A stretch of 64,000 nucleotides of DNA from Leptodontidium sp. MPI-SDFR-AT-0119 (lineage: Eukaryota > Ascomycota > Leotiomycetes > Helotiales > Leptodontidiaceae), in the NCBI GenBank assembly GCA_020726505.1, contig JAHLEZ010000002.1:1364001-1428000 (forward strand), read 5' to 3'. Made by a program: the position numbers and the translations under genes. Position 1 is the stretch's first letter, and every line of letters begins with the position of its first letter. Positions 47,268 to 59,516 of this stretch are shown one piece after another. The notes beneath the pieces are model-generated. The model worked only from the letters and a program-made list of their open reading frames with translations. It searched no databases and had not been told where the DNA came from.

Positions 47268-48590
47268 TTCCTGGCAAGGGGAGAGAAGATCATGAACGCG
47301 TGAAGAATATCATATCGTGGCGGACTCAAGAAGGTCGCTTTGCATTCTCCAACAGTGTCAAGTCTAGTGTTGGGGTTTGATGATTGCGGTTTCCTTATGG
47401 CGCGTCGAAGACGCGGCGTCGCGAGGCTGAAAAGTTGCCGCGGGTGGGCTGGCTGGGCTGCCCACCACATCTCTGCCTTGCGCTTCACCTCCTCATGTAT
47501 TCCAAAAACAACAACACTACATCGCGACAGTCAAAGACGTGCTACTTTTCAACTTCTACCTTCCTTTCTAATCATTGAAGATAATAATGGCATGTTGTCG
47601 ATCTGCAATTAGACATTCAAAGAACTTGTCAGCCAGCAGCTGAGCACATCCTCGGATTTTGATCCAACAGACATATGTTGAATACAAGCCACTTCAGAAT
47701 GGCCATCTATCTTACTTGTCAAAACGGATTGGATAATCAAAGGCCTTCTGCGAAGTATCTTTCCAAGTTTTGCTTCTCCTTTGATTTATGGGTTGTTCTA
47801 TTTCACGTTTCCCAACTTTCACGTAAGAGCTTCTCATCAGGGGTTTGAAGTTAAGCCCAACAGGTTTTTGAAAAAGAATACTTTCAAATCATCCATTCCT
47901 GCGAAGCACCTTCTTGCTTTGCTGCCTGTCTCCAGGTTTAAGTGTTCATGGAAAGCGAGTTGCCAGATATGGTATGCCAAAATTTGATGACTCTCGAGAA
48001 ATCTGCAATGGCATGTCAACAGATCCAACGATCCCGACATAATTCAGATGCCGAATCCCAGGAGACACTTGTCAGCATGACGATGTGCCGACTCTCTATG
48101 GTCTGCAGTTACTTCGTTACCATAAGCCGTGCACATGGATGGAGGCTACATTTCCGCATTGGGACATTGCGTTTGTCATTAGTGATCAAATGGTGTGTGA
48201 AGAGACGACGTTTGTCAGCACTTGCTCGGCATTTCATTTGCACTGGACATGGAGTGTAGGAAGCTTTGGCCTATCCCATGTTGGAGCTGAAGTCAGCTTT
48301 CACAATTGTTTACTGAATCAGGTTAGATGTCCTCAATTGAGCGACTCTGTGCCTGGGAGGCTTTCACGATGTACATCGATATGATAGCAGATATCATATA
48401 CTGCAATGGAGATAAAAAGAATATTTCCATACTTCAGGATATATATATATAACGGAGTGGGAAGCTTACAAGAATACTCACACCTCAGATCTATCCTCAT
48501 CGTCATCAAACATTAGCCAACTTCTCAACATTCAGTCTATCACTTCGTCACTTCCACCCACCCACCTGTCAAACCAACTCAATTTTGACA
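47268..48590. other. Divergent intergenic region
   Basis: About 1.3 kb between the APC1 start and the GFA-type gene. It includes the TATA-like run at 48440-48452. Short frames at 47340-48384 have no recognisable content. Confidence 0.45.
48440..48452 (+). promoter_or_regulatory. TATA-like element upstream of GFA-type gene
   Basis: An (AT)n run followed by AACGG lies about 140-150 bp before the ATG at 48591 and is well placed for a core promoter with a 100-bp leader. Confidence 0.45.
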
Positions 48591-49082
48591 ATGACACAAT
48601 CATCCTGCCTCTGCGGTTCTAACGTCATCACATACGGTGAAACCCCTCTTATCAAATTCCGCTGCCACTGCACCGACGAACGAAAACTCACTGGAGCTGC
48701 CTTCGCCCTCAACATCCTCCACTCTACCGCTGACCTAAACGTTGTCAAAGGAGAGCTCAAAGTCTGGGGAAAGGTTGTTGAGAGCGGAAACACAATTTAC
48801 AACCACTGTTGCGGGCAATGTGGAAGCCTTCTATACAGAACCAGCACTGGCTATCCAGGGATGATGGTGAGTTTTCAACGAGTGCACGTTTCTACCTGAA
48901 GAACCAATGCTGATTTGTTTCTGTCACAGGTAATCAAGGCGGGATGTATGGACCTTCCCGACGGAGGGGATCCTTCGACAGAGTACATCCCTGACGTCGA
49001 AGTCTTCACTAGAAGTCGTGTACCTTGGATCGAACCTGTTGCGACCGCTCGACAGGATTGGGGTGATTTCACCAGCTTGTGA
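48591..49082 (+). CDS. GFA/CENP-V-type zinc-binding (Mss4-like) protein
   Basis: Two exons (48591-48866 and 48930-49082, 63-nt intron with GTGAGT donor and CACAG acceptor) encode 142 residues. Zinc-ligand pairs are visible: SSCLCGSN near residues 5-8, FRCHCTDERK near residue 25, and NHCCGQCGSLLY near residue 75, matching the Cys pattern of the glutathione-dependent formaldehyde-activating (GFA)/CENP-V family. The end (PDVEVFTRSRVPWIEP) is also typical, as family members close with a V.E.F...R..W motif. Fungi carry many paralogues whose substrates are mostly unknown, so no reaction is assigned. The protein is probably cytosolic. Confidence 0.92.
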
Positions 49083-49239
49083 TGATAGATCGAGCTAGAT
49101 GCTTCTGTATGGTTTCTCGCGCTGTTATCTGGAGAGTTCCTGGGAGCGAGTGTTGTTATTTCTGTTCCGATGTTTTAGCAAAAAGTCTTCCCTGTTTGTA
49201 GTCTCGGTTAATTCTTCTTAAAATTCAGTATTTCCAATA

Positions 49240-51114
49240 TCACCTATCAACATTTGCAACTCTTTTTAAAACCACAACCTCATCCCACAACTCCCTACAG
49301 ACTTTTTCATGAATCCCTTCAACCCACCACAACTCTTCCAACCGTCTCCTCACCTCTCCCCACCTCTCCAACCCCAATTTCCCGGCCAGCCTCTCGATCT
49401 GCACAACAATCCACAACCTATCCTCCCCCTTCCTCGCCGCAATGCCCCCAATAAACAACAGCCACAGCACCAGCCCCGCCTCTCGCTCATTCCACATCTG
49501 CACCTGCATAACCAGCTCCCTCAACCTCCTCACCAACTTCACCGGCCCAACAGCCGCATTAGGAAACTCCTTCGGCGTCTCCGAAACATACAACAACGCT
49601 CCAATCCTCAACACCTCATCCAGCGTCTTTGCAGCCTCGTCTGCAAACTCCACACCGCCCGAATAATCCGGCAGCAAGTCATACCTTAGCGAGTAGATAT
49701 GCTGCAGAAGCGAAATCTGCTGCGATCCGCTAAGAACAGTTGGACTCGTCATTATACGAGACACAGACTGTGAGAGTCTATGCATGTATATCAGCGTATT
49801 ACACAGATCCGCCGAGATAGGTAATAGGTTCAGGAAATTCAATATCGAGCTATTCCGCGGTCCTGCGTTGCGGAGGTCTCGCTCGGGGAGTTTGGGGAGG
49901 GAGTTCCCTTCGGCGAAGAATGCAGGGATGAGATTTTCCGAGGCGCCCATGAGATCGGCTCTTTGTGGTATGAGTATCTCAAGCAAGGAAAGAGAGTTCG
50001 GGAGAAAATGTAGAGGTTGCTTACCGATGCAGTTTAAGTTGCAGTGTAGGACTGAAGAAAGCCATTCCGCCTTTCAGATCAGCCATCTGCTTCATGCCTT
50101 TCATATGTACTTCCCAGCCCTCATTGTTCCCTCTCAAGCACTACATTATCTCGTCAATTCAAAATCCTATCATCCCCTTCCCCAATTCTCCAAAACAATA
50201 AAACGAGAAATGGAAAGTAAAGTACTGAACAGAACAGTACATACCTCACTAATAGCCAAACAGCTCACAGCCCTAACAGTCCCCTCCAGCACCTCATTCA
50301 TCACCTCCCCCCTCCTAGTCATCCCCGCCAACCGCTCCTTCACCAACCCAATACTCCTCCCACCATGCACAATGGCCTCTTTATTCTCCGTCACGCCCTT
50401 CAGGAGCCCGAAATACGTCGAGCTCGTATACAGCAGCGCATGCATCAAAGCATCGTCCTTGAGCGCACAATCGAACCACGAAGCAGGCGAGACGGGATTG
50501 AATCGGAAGGAGGACACAAAGGGGTACATGGCGTCGCCCATGGAGATTAGGTGGTGGATTATGGGTGAGAGGTGTGGGTGCGGGTCGAGTCCTTGGGTAG
50601 GCATTGCGAAGGGTTGTGGATCTGCATCCGGCGGTTGTGATGAAGAGGAGGTGAGAGCTGGTTGGTCTGGTCTTGAACTTGAACTTGGATTACTACCCTC
50701 ACTCCTCTCGGCGTTCAATTGTCTCATCAACCTCTTCTTCCTGGTAGAATCTTTCACCACATGACCGCGGACTAGCTTTCTCGTCTCTACATCCTTAGGA
50801 CGCCCTGGTTTTGTGATGTTGACGAATGCGAATTCTTGGATTGTGTTTGGGCTGACTTTTGACGAAAATGCTGATGCTGATACTGATACTGATGGCAGTA
50901 CTGGAACTACTGTTGTGTGTTCTGATGCAAGTACAGATATCTGGTCTTGGTTCTGTGTTTGCGTTTTGAATGGACTTGACGTGAGCTTGGAAGGGGAATG
51001 GTTTGAGCCACTATCGCTCTTCGACGAGCGTGCTCTCGGGCTTGAGGGTTGTCGCCATCCTCTGTGAACCATCACCATTGGTTCTCCAGTTAAAGAGATC
51101 TGGAATTGATTCAT
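49240..51114 (-). CDS. Fungal-specific regulator-like protein (Fungal_trans_2 / 'Tachykinin family' type)
   Basis: Three exons (51114-50241, 50130-50025, 49960-49240) give 566 residues. The start is the first ATG of the frame (MNQFQISLTGEPM). Near residue 105 the segment EFAFVNITKPGRPKDVETRKLVRGHVVKDSTRKKR matches a basic motif typical of fungal proteins annotated as Tachykinin-family or transcription-factor-like. It has no zinc cluster. The helical region that follows (DDALMHALLYTSSTYFGLLKG, then NNEGWEVHMKGMKQMADLKGGM, then LRELVMQVQMWNEREAGLVLWLLFIGG) fits the Fungal_trans_2 fold. Exon 2 joins use a GTACTG donor and a CAAAG acceptor, chosen because they keep frame and the motif. It is likely nuclear. 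Lacking a DNA-binding domain, its action is unknown. Confidence 0.85.
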
Positions 51115-51831
51115 CTCGTCTTCCTCCCCAATACTCAAGACTCAAGGCTCAGTGCAAAGCAACAAATCTAAATTTGTTCGCCAATTATCGAGTCCAGTAG
51201 TAAGTACCCAAATGAGCGATATATTAATCTATGATTGAAGTTTTGAACGTCAAAGTATCGACGAAAAGTGGCTAGTAAATGTATGAAAACTGTATTTTGT
51301 TAAGCAACAAATTGCGGAGGTGGCGTGAGTAAGACTGGTTCTTATGGTAGCTGGTTCTTTACTGTGCTTACTCATTGCATCTGTCTAAGTAGATGGTACA
51401 TGCTCGCTAGGGCTAATGATTACTCAACAGGCCGTAGCACATATTGCAGATCTAGGTAGATGTACGTACATCATCGTCAAGAGCTTGAAATAGAAAACTT
51501 TACGGTGTTTGAATATTTATAGAAGATCGTGAGAACGACTTACTGCTCAAGTGTTGGTGGCAAAAATGACAGGCTGCCCCTGGGAGAGTAAGTGAATGTG
51601 GTGTGGGGAAGAGCTAGAATTTCACGGTATATCGAAACAATTCAAAAGAGAAAGAAGAAGAAAGCTAATCAAAAACTACCGAATTTGCGTGTATACCGCA
51701 AAATCAATTCATGACTTCATCTAACTCATTTCAAATATAACAGAACAAAACATTTACATCATCAACCTCCCACTCAGCAAAGCAACCGAACCGAACCCAA
51801 TCCAATCCAAACAACCCCCCTTCCCTCCCCT
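51115..51831. other. Intergenic region
   Basis: About 720 bp, AT-rich in its middle part, between the regulator-like gene start and the 3' end of the next reverse gene. No gene or repeat is supported. Confidence 0.45.
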
Positions 51832-53905
51832 CTAAAAATCAACATCCTCCTCCCCACCACCCACCCCCTCCTCTCCCCCCTCAACCTCCCAAACCGGCTC
51901 AATAAAAATCAAACACCCCTCAACCACCCCCTTCATCCTCCTTAACCTCTCCCTAAAAACCTTCATTGCAGCCCCCCAACTCTCCTCCGCCTCCCTCCCA
52001 ACCGCAATCTTCGTATCCGAGACCGGCGTCCGCAGCGTGAGTTTAATCTTATCTATCGACTCGACGGGGTGGGATGTGAGGGAGGAGAGACTGTTGAGGA
52101 AGGTGGAGAGCGAATGGCCTGAGAGACGGCCTGTGTCCCAGAGTTCTTCAGTGTAGCGTGGGGTGTGCGTTATTACCCAGAGGGGGACTTGGGGTTTTGG
52201 TCGAGGTGTTGATGTTGGTGTTGGTACACTAGATTAAGGGGGAGTATTAGCTCTGAGTCTGGAAGGTTTTGAGAGGAATGGAGGGAAGTAACTAGCTCGC
52301 CCAATACCTACACTGTAGCGAATTCTGGCAAGGATACTTCGGGGTGCTGTTGAGTTGCGAGAGATGGGAGAGGATGCTGTGTTGTTGTACTCGGTGGTGG
52401 TGGTGTAGCTGTCGGAAGCAGAGCAGGCAGGGCATTACCACCTGTACCAGACGAGGCCATAGGACTCCCCGAAGATATTTCCGTGGCTTGGTTCAGGGAT
52501 GTCTTAGGACGAGGGGCTGCAGATGGCTTCTTCCCCAAAGGCTTAGATTGAGCTTTGATAGATGGCACATTCAACTTCAGGATTTTCTGCCCAGCAGCTG
52601 CTGCTCGTTTCCTGGTGGGCGGCGCATCGTTTGAAGCAGACTTGACCTTCTCCAACGCTTTCGAACTAGAGGGAGACGGCTTAGATACCTTCGATTTCGA
52701 CACGGGCGTCTTGGTTTTTGCTGGAGCAGATACCATTGGGGCTGCTGGAGCTTTAAAGGGGTTTCCACCTGATGGCGAAGCGGCAGGTATGGAAGTGTTG
52801 GAATTTTGATTCGATGACTGTCCGATGTCCAAGCATGAATCTCGCTCAAACTCCTCGTCTCTTTCGATACTTTCCTTGAGCGGTCCACTGTCATAATCGC
52901 TGCTGCTCGTCTCGTGGAGGCGCTCGTCAACGTCGTCTCCATCTAGGAAGTAATCCGGTCTTTGTACCGGGACTCGTTTCCGCACAGAACGTCTTAGATC
53001 GCCTTGTGCTTTCCTCTTGCATGTATTGATGACTGCGCTCGACGGGGTTTCTGGCCGTAAGGTTGGGTGTGATTGCACATCTGCCTGGCCATCCTTAGAG
53101 AAGAAGTCGAATACGTTCCTGATATTGACGTCCTATTTCCGCATTAGTTCATTTGGATTGTTTCGGGCGGAGCAAAGAGTGTCACTTACCACATCGTCTG
53201 GACCATCGAATACATCTGGAATTACGGTTGTTCTGCTGGCACCCGCCGGGGAAGGTTTCGGAATTGGCATAGACTTCCTATTGAGAATATTCGTCTGCGA
53301 ATCCGGCGTTTCTCTCCTCATAGCACTCGATCTCGATGCTGGTCTCTGGCGTTGTATATTCTCGCTAAACTGAGTTGTGTGTTCCCTCAATTCAGACTGT
53401 GTCCCATGCACGCGCTGCAAATCGTCAAATGTATCCCTGTTCTGCTTCCAGAAGACTTGCATCAAGAGCGAGACGATTCTGTTTCAAGTCAGTACCTTCA
53501 TAAACACCTAGCAGCATCGTCACTCTATTTAAAAGAGAGCGTTTTCCTTGTCGCAAGATCTTACCTGTCAGAATCCTCGGGGTAATTCAAACCATCTTCC
53601 TGCAAAACCCCTTTACCACCCCAGAAGAGATTGCCATAATCACCTTCAGATAGAAACGACTGTGCCATACTTTTCAGCTCCCACTGAACCGTCACATCAT
53701 TCCATTTTAGGAGATCCTCGAGTGCCATGCCGGGTGGGAGTTGGTGCGATTTCACGAACTCCGAAGCCACCTCTTGGAATCGGTCGGCATTCTTGCCTGG
53801 GTTGTGGGCGTTCTGGAACCCGAGAAGTGCGCACAGCTCTTTGACGGAAGGTATATTGTTCATTACAACATGTTGTTTTTGCTGTTTCGTCTGGGGTTCA
53901 CTCAT
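51832..53905 (-). CDS. Hypothetical nuclear-looking protein, four exons
   Basis: Exons are read as 53905-53565, 53478-53190, 53132-52312 and 52228-51832, with every phase consistent, giving 615 residues. The last exon has no ATG of its own but reads well (VPLWVITHTPRYTEELWDTG ... DKIKLTLRTPVSDTKIAVGREAEESW), which supports the joins. The N-terminal 130 residues are globular (NIPSVKELCALLGFQNAHNPGKN ... ALEDLLKWNDVTVQWELKSMAQ). The middle 300 are disordered, with clusters of basic residues (KRKAQGDLRRSVRKR) that could serve as nuclear localisation signals and long Ala/Pro/Ser/Lys-rich stretches. A globular C-terminal domain of about 130 residues ends in an acidic Gly/Glu tail. I do not recognise either domain. 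Confidence 0.82.
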
Positions 53906-54733
53906 GGTGACTGTTGAGTTTACACCGTGGGGATTTGGCGAGTTGTAATATACTGTACGTTTTCTCGCTTGAAACGTTAGAGTACTTCTGACCGAAATGG
54001 CAAAAACTCTCTGCAATAGTCGAAAAACAGATGTAGAGACAAAGTAATATGGTAAGACTATGCTCCTACATAAAAGAGTCCAGTAAAGGAGAGGGATTGC
54101 AGGGATTCTCGGTGAGAGCGAATGTTGGTGTGGGTTCATAGCCAGGTATGCATCCTAAAGCGGCAGGTTTTGCTGCGAGCAAACCTTGACACACGGCGCA
54201 GCCGTTAGCGACCGATTTACAGACCGCACAACGAAGAATCACTTACCTCGATTCTCATCACAAGAAATTCAAGATGATTGGTGACAATCACTCAAGTGTT
54301 GCCCTCTAATTCGAACGACATCTTTACGATGAGATTTGAGCAAGCGAGCATTTTTTTGTGTTGTAACTCGCTAGGCATCCTTCTCCTATTATGTTTTTCA
54401 GCTGGTCCAGATGATGTGGCCGCAGCCTGTTTGAAACCATAGCAGTCCGCATTATCACTTTGCTTGTAACCGGAACAGCCCTCATATTACTTTATTCCTT
54501 TTGCTCCTTCCTTTCTAGGGCAGTATCGTCATCAGTCCACCGGAACAGAGGACTTGCTTCCCCGGTACCAATTGTAGGAAGTAACCCCCTGTATTTGTGA
54601 CGCACAACGCGTCCTCTCTCGACTATAAGAACTCGAAATTTCTCGAGCAAGTAGGAATAAAAGAATCATCCATCCATCGACCATCCATCCCTCAGTCAAC
54701 AGTTCCTTCAACGGGGAACAAATCGACGCAAAC
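53906..54733. promoter_or_regulatory. Divergent promoter region
   Basis: About 830 bp between two divergent start codons. A TATA-like GACTATAAGAAC lies near 54621, about 110 bp before the ATG at 54734. No gene is supported here. Confidence 0.45.
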
Positions 54734-55453
54734 ATGAACATACTCCCGCGACCCGAGAACTTGGCCGAGGACGCTTCTCGATTTGCCGCCATGCGGGCCC
54801 CGGTTCTATGGACCGCAGGAGCACTCTTCAACGTCCTAGGTACGTCCAGCAAACCCATTTTCCTTCACTAACAAATCGCGACCAAACGACACGAAACAAG
54901 TCGTAGCAGGAAAACCGAACCACGCGCGATGCTAATGCGACCGCTCTCTCAAGCATGGGGCAGGATCATATTCCACGAACGTGATATCGGCCGGAGACTC
55001 GATGATGATATCGAACCACGACTCAACACTGTCGAACAGAACCAACTTGCAATCGAGCCGCGACTCAACACCGTCGAACAGAACCAGCTTGCGATCGAGC
55101 CGCGAGTCGCAGCATTGGAAGCTAGAAATCACGATGGAAGATATGAAGAATATAACATTGAGTTGGACAATAAGAGCAGGATCACTGGCATGAGACGATA
55201 CTGCACTGCAGAGGAAATTCAGAAAGTCGTCAAGTTTACCCCGAAGGTGAGGATTTACATTTACTTTTCAGTCCTGTGACATTGTCGTTTTCTGCCGGTC
55301 GGAATTCATAACTGATGAGAGATCTTGCAGTCGTGTACTCTCACGGTCGGATCGAGTAGAAACCCAGAGGTGCCGAGACGCTCTGGTCGATTGCAGGAGA
55401 GAGAGGAGAGAGATGGCGAAGGAAATCTACTGTTGCGCAACGAACTGGAATAA
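54734..55453 (+). CDS. Hypothetical protein with 14-residue tandem repeats
   Basis: Three exons (54734-54839, 54954-55246, 55331-55453) give 173 residues. The first intron (114 nt, GTACGT donor, CACTAAC branch site) was placed at the only late AG that restores the downstream frame. The second has a GTGAGG donor and TTGCAG acceptor. After a short N-terminal part (MNILPRPENLAEDASRF ...) come two 14-residue repeats (IEPRLNTVEQNQLA) and a partial third (IEPRVAALEAR), predicted to form a helical or coiled-coil segment. The C-terminus is charged. No family is recognised. The two DNA repeat copies differ only at synonymous third positions, which supports translation. If the first intron is wrong, translation could instead begin at ATG 54929. 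Confidence 0.6.
55010..55093 (+). repeat. 42-bp tandem repeat inside coding sequence
   Basis: Two full copies of a 42-bp unit (55010-55051 and 55052-55093) are followed by a partial third copy. They differ at five positions, all third codon positions that leave the amino acid unchanged. Confidence 0.85.
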
Positions 55454-58400
55454 ATGATGAAAGTCGGCCGATAGGTCGATTCGACAATAATGAGGAACTG
55501 GATCTAAAACTTGGGAAGTATATGTGGCCGTGGATTGAGACAAAAGAAGCATTTTATTACGTCTGGAGATGTGCTGCAGTTGCAAAAAAGGAGAAGGAGA
55601 AGAACGAAAACAAAACCCAAAAAATTAGAGTGCTCTCTTCACTTCTCGAAAACAGCCTTTTTATAAATGTATAACTAGGAATATACGGGTACTATAGACT
55701 TTCAATTTATACTAGCAACACCTAGAAAGAAAATGGATACATTGCCATTTTCTGCATCATTCAACGGCAAAGGCCGTTTCAATGAACCAATAAGAATAAA
55801 TATACAAGAACAAGTAAAATCGTATAACCAACATTTCCTACCATTGTAATAAACAATATCAGGATAAATGGGACCATTAAAACCCTATATAACCGTCCCT
55901 TAGCTAGAAAATTTAATAAGGTCATATATATACCACGTGACATATATGGCTTAACACGTGATTGCACTACTGTAACCTGAGAGGCTTTGCTTGCAAAGCG
56001 GACGAGACCACAACGGCAAAAAGCTTCAGGAAGAGAATTAACAGTAAGCGCTACACCAGTCAGCCACTTAGCAATTGCTTCCTCGCGATGCAGTTGATCT
56101 AGATCCTGAAAGTAAGAAATAAGTAACTAATTGAATGTGTGAATTGAGACCACAACTAATGATGTGCATGCACAAACAACCCCTTGAGTAATACGGCACA
56201 AGCCCTTCTCGGGTCAGCGAAATCAACAGGGTATGTGTAACTTCCGTGTGTTTTTAATACGCTACGCGAAGAAGAAGAAGAAGAAGACACAGCCAACCAG
56301 GAGGCTTAACTTAAAACGCACCTCCCATCTAGGAAGCTGAAGCATCACGGAACTACCTATGTCTCCTCTCTCAAGCAGGCAATAGAGTAGATATGGAAGA
56401 CTTCAAGTCGAGCGCTGTATAGCAGGAAGGGGCAATGGCAAGAAAGAAAAAATAATAAAGATAAGGAAGTATAAAGTAAGATTCTTACATCAAGCTAGGA
56501 TACGAATGAATTGAAAGAATCGAGAGGAATACCCGTCCTGCTCTGCTTTCCCGGTCTATAATTCAGAATTTCAGATGATGGAGGATGGCAGGGTAGGTAC
56601 GTATCTTGGAGTCTTGGCTTGGACTGAGGACATCAGACACTGGTCTGCTGGCTGGCTATTTAACTTGCGCTATTAAAAATTGAATTGGGGGGTTTGCGAG
56701 AAATGGAAGGGAAAGAAAGATAGATAGAAGGAGGGAATGATATGCCTTTTCTGAACTTCAGAACTAAATGTATCTTCGTTTTTGACTTCTCGGAACGCAG
56801 ATAACGGCATGTATACTCTCCCTGATTTAAGTTCACTCTCCATCAAACATCCCGAACTTGGTACCGAAGTTAAAGCGGGTCGATCAAACCAGAAAATCTG
56901 GAGATGCGCGTGTCAAGACTCGAGAGAGAGGCGATCTGATCTGTGTGGATACTTCGTAGTATGATGATTAGTTATCGTATGGTGGGGGTTTGTTTTATTT
57001 TTATTCTTATTCTTATTCGTGTGTGAGAGTGGAGGTGTTTGATTCTCTTCTCCTGAGTTGAGGCTGAAAGTCGGTGTCTGTCGGTCGGCTGTTCGGAAGT
57101 AAGTTCAAGTTCCAGGTTTGAAACGGGAATTCGCATCGGGATGGAAATGCCCAGACTTTCACGTTTATTAAAGGTTCAGGTTCAGGTTCAAGGTGTAGAG
57201 ATTTTTGAGGGATGTGAGTGAGAAGGAAGACAGGAAGGCGGGAAAGGCAGGCAGGCTACAGACATCCCGAGACGTGGTGCAGCACCACCAAGGTTCCAGC
57301 ATGCCTGTTGTGCTACAGGATGGAGACATCCGCCTGCCAGCCGAGGGATGGGATGGTCTGGTCTATCACGAAAGGGTTCTGGCTGCTGCCACAGCAATCT
57401 ACAGTACAATGTGCATCCAATGGATGTGTTCTATGCGGCATCTTCCGTGGTACAGACTTTGACATATGATACATAACACGGCGATTATGCATGTATCCCT
57501 GACAGCTGGAGTTCGACGGGTTGCACATCCTCTTTTGAGGAAACGCGCGAGTGAGTGGAGTGGGTGCAGGAGCTGCGTCATCATCTAATCTGTTGGAGAT
57601 TTGGATCTCCTCTTTAGCTTGCTTGTGGGGAGACTTCGTGGAGAAAAGAAATAAGTTCCACTTCACAGGATTCTATTGAGGCCTATCGAATAGAAGCGTG
57701 GGGTTGGACTTAAAATTCCACAACAGCTTTACAGCAAGCAGTAAGTGTTATTTATGAGTTCGCTTGTTCCATTCAGGGGAAGGAACATGAACTGAGGTTA
57801 AGTTGAGAAAAGCATGGCCCTCTCTCAAGATAGGATGAGGTCAGCCGTCTCTTCTGCTCATCTCATCTGATAGTAATCAAGTTGAGTTGCGTACCCCTGA
57901 ATCGAATCGACGATGCGATGATGACCCGGTTCATTGGATGATGCGGTGGGTGCGTGCCAAAAGGGAAACCGGTCGGCGCTCGCTACCAGCTATGAATGGT
58001 CACTGGTCAGCGCCGCAGCGGGAGGGGGAAGATTAAGCGCAGGGGGTGGGATAACTTCATAAGCCACAGGACAAGAAAGGACAAGACGGAAGTCGGAAGA
58101 GATGCCAAGAGGTGGGTAAAGGTAAGGGAAGGGATGGGATGGGAGGGTGAAGAAAGACATTGCAGGGCTTGCTTGCATATTATGATGAGGTGGGCAAGTA
58201 AGAGTAAGTAAGAGTAAGCGTATCGTAAATAAAGAGGGAGAGAAAAAATGATAGAGTTGAGAATCTAAGATGCCAAGGCAAGATACAGAAGGCAGTTGTA
58301 AACTCACTTTTACCTGGATCCCGGGATTAGTCCTTGGATCTTTGGTTCAGGGGATGGAAGAAGATGGAGGTGGAGATGGACTACGAATCAGTGACGATTT

Positions 58401-59516
58401 AGTGTGCACCTTGCCCCTGTCTAAATAAGGTCCGGTATGGTTTGAGATGGAAACTACAGAACCGGGACGAGGAGAAGCGCAAGGCTTTATTTACGTGCCG
58501 AATGCTCGCCAAGTTCAAGTTCCACTGCTGCCGCAAGTTGACGTTCTTGGTGTTTGTCAGAATCTCTGTGTTCGGAAGCACAGGAATCAATTGTTACGAA
58601 GTTAAGCACGAGCAAAATCCCCTTCCGGCGGTACACAGGTGGGGGGGTGTGCAACTCAACGCTGCAGTACAGCTGAGGTGATCCACGAACTTCTTGTTTA
58701 CTTACAATTAGACCTTCACCTTTATCTTTTTCTTAACTTTTATCCAATCGTTAATTCAGCCTTGCACGGCACACAACACCAACTCGTGCAAAACCTTCGA
58801 AGTCGCTCTTCTTCTGTTTCTGACGAGTGTGAAAGCTTGGCCGCATGTTAATTACCCTTTTCCCCTGGATCGCCGGACGCCACCATCCTGACCTTTACGC
58901 AACTCAACAGCCGAAGTCTTGGCCGCTGGAAATAGGAGACGCTTTGCTCTGCTCTGCTCTGCTCCCCCTCTTTGAGTCTCTGCAGACAACTGCACCCACC
59001 GATGCGAGATCTTCAATTGGACACATGGCCCCTTCCTTCCCCACTCCGCACTTTGAAGTCACAAGGGGGCCTGCCCTTCCAGTAGATAGATACTCCAAGG
59101 GTCCAAGTATGATTAGCTTTCCTCCCCTACATAACTTACTTTCCAACCTTCTCTCCACTCCGCTTCCTCACACCCACTCCCACTCCCACTCCCTCCCTCT
59201 TCCCTCTTTTCCTACTCATAGGGCCCTTACGTACACTTTGGCGCGTCTTCCCCGCCCCCTACAATCGTTAATTCGTCCTCGTCATCTTCTGTCTTTCTTG
59301 TCTCGTCTTGATCTTCAGCTTCAACTTCAACTTATCTCGTCTCAACTCTCTTTCAGCCGTCGTTTCTTTACTTTTCGTTGCTTCTTCTTCTCCCCGACCC
59401 ATCTTCAACAACACGCGCCTCCATTCGAACAGCATCCCCAATACCTTCTGGCCAGAGCCGCAGCCCACGTTTCTACGCCGTGGCGTATTCTTATGTTTGG
59501 ATACCAATAGACCAGA
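55454..59516. other. Gene-poor region
   Basis: About 4 kb without a supported gene. It contains an AT-rich block (55660-55980, listed separately), a GAAGAAG tract near 56268-56286, a (TTATTC)n tract near 57000, GGTTCA repeats near 57172-57190 and a strongly pyrimidine-rich stretch (59120-59400) that is probably the promoter and leader of the acyltransferase gene. Short frames within it have no recognisable content. Confidence 0.45.
55660..55980. other. AT-rich block, possible degenerate transposon relic
   Basis: This stretch is visibly richer in A and T than its flanks, is full of stop codons in all frames, and contains motifs such as CACGTGACATATATGG and ACACGTGATT. In filamentous fungi such islands are often remnants of repeats degraded by mutation. 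No terminal repeats could be defined. Confidence 0.3.
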
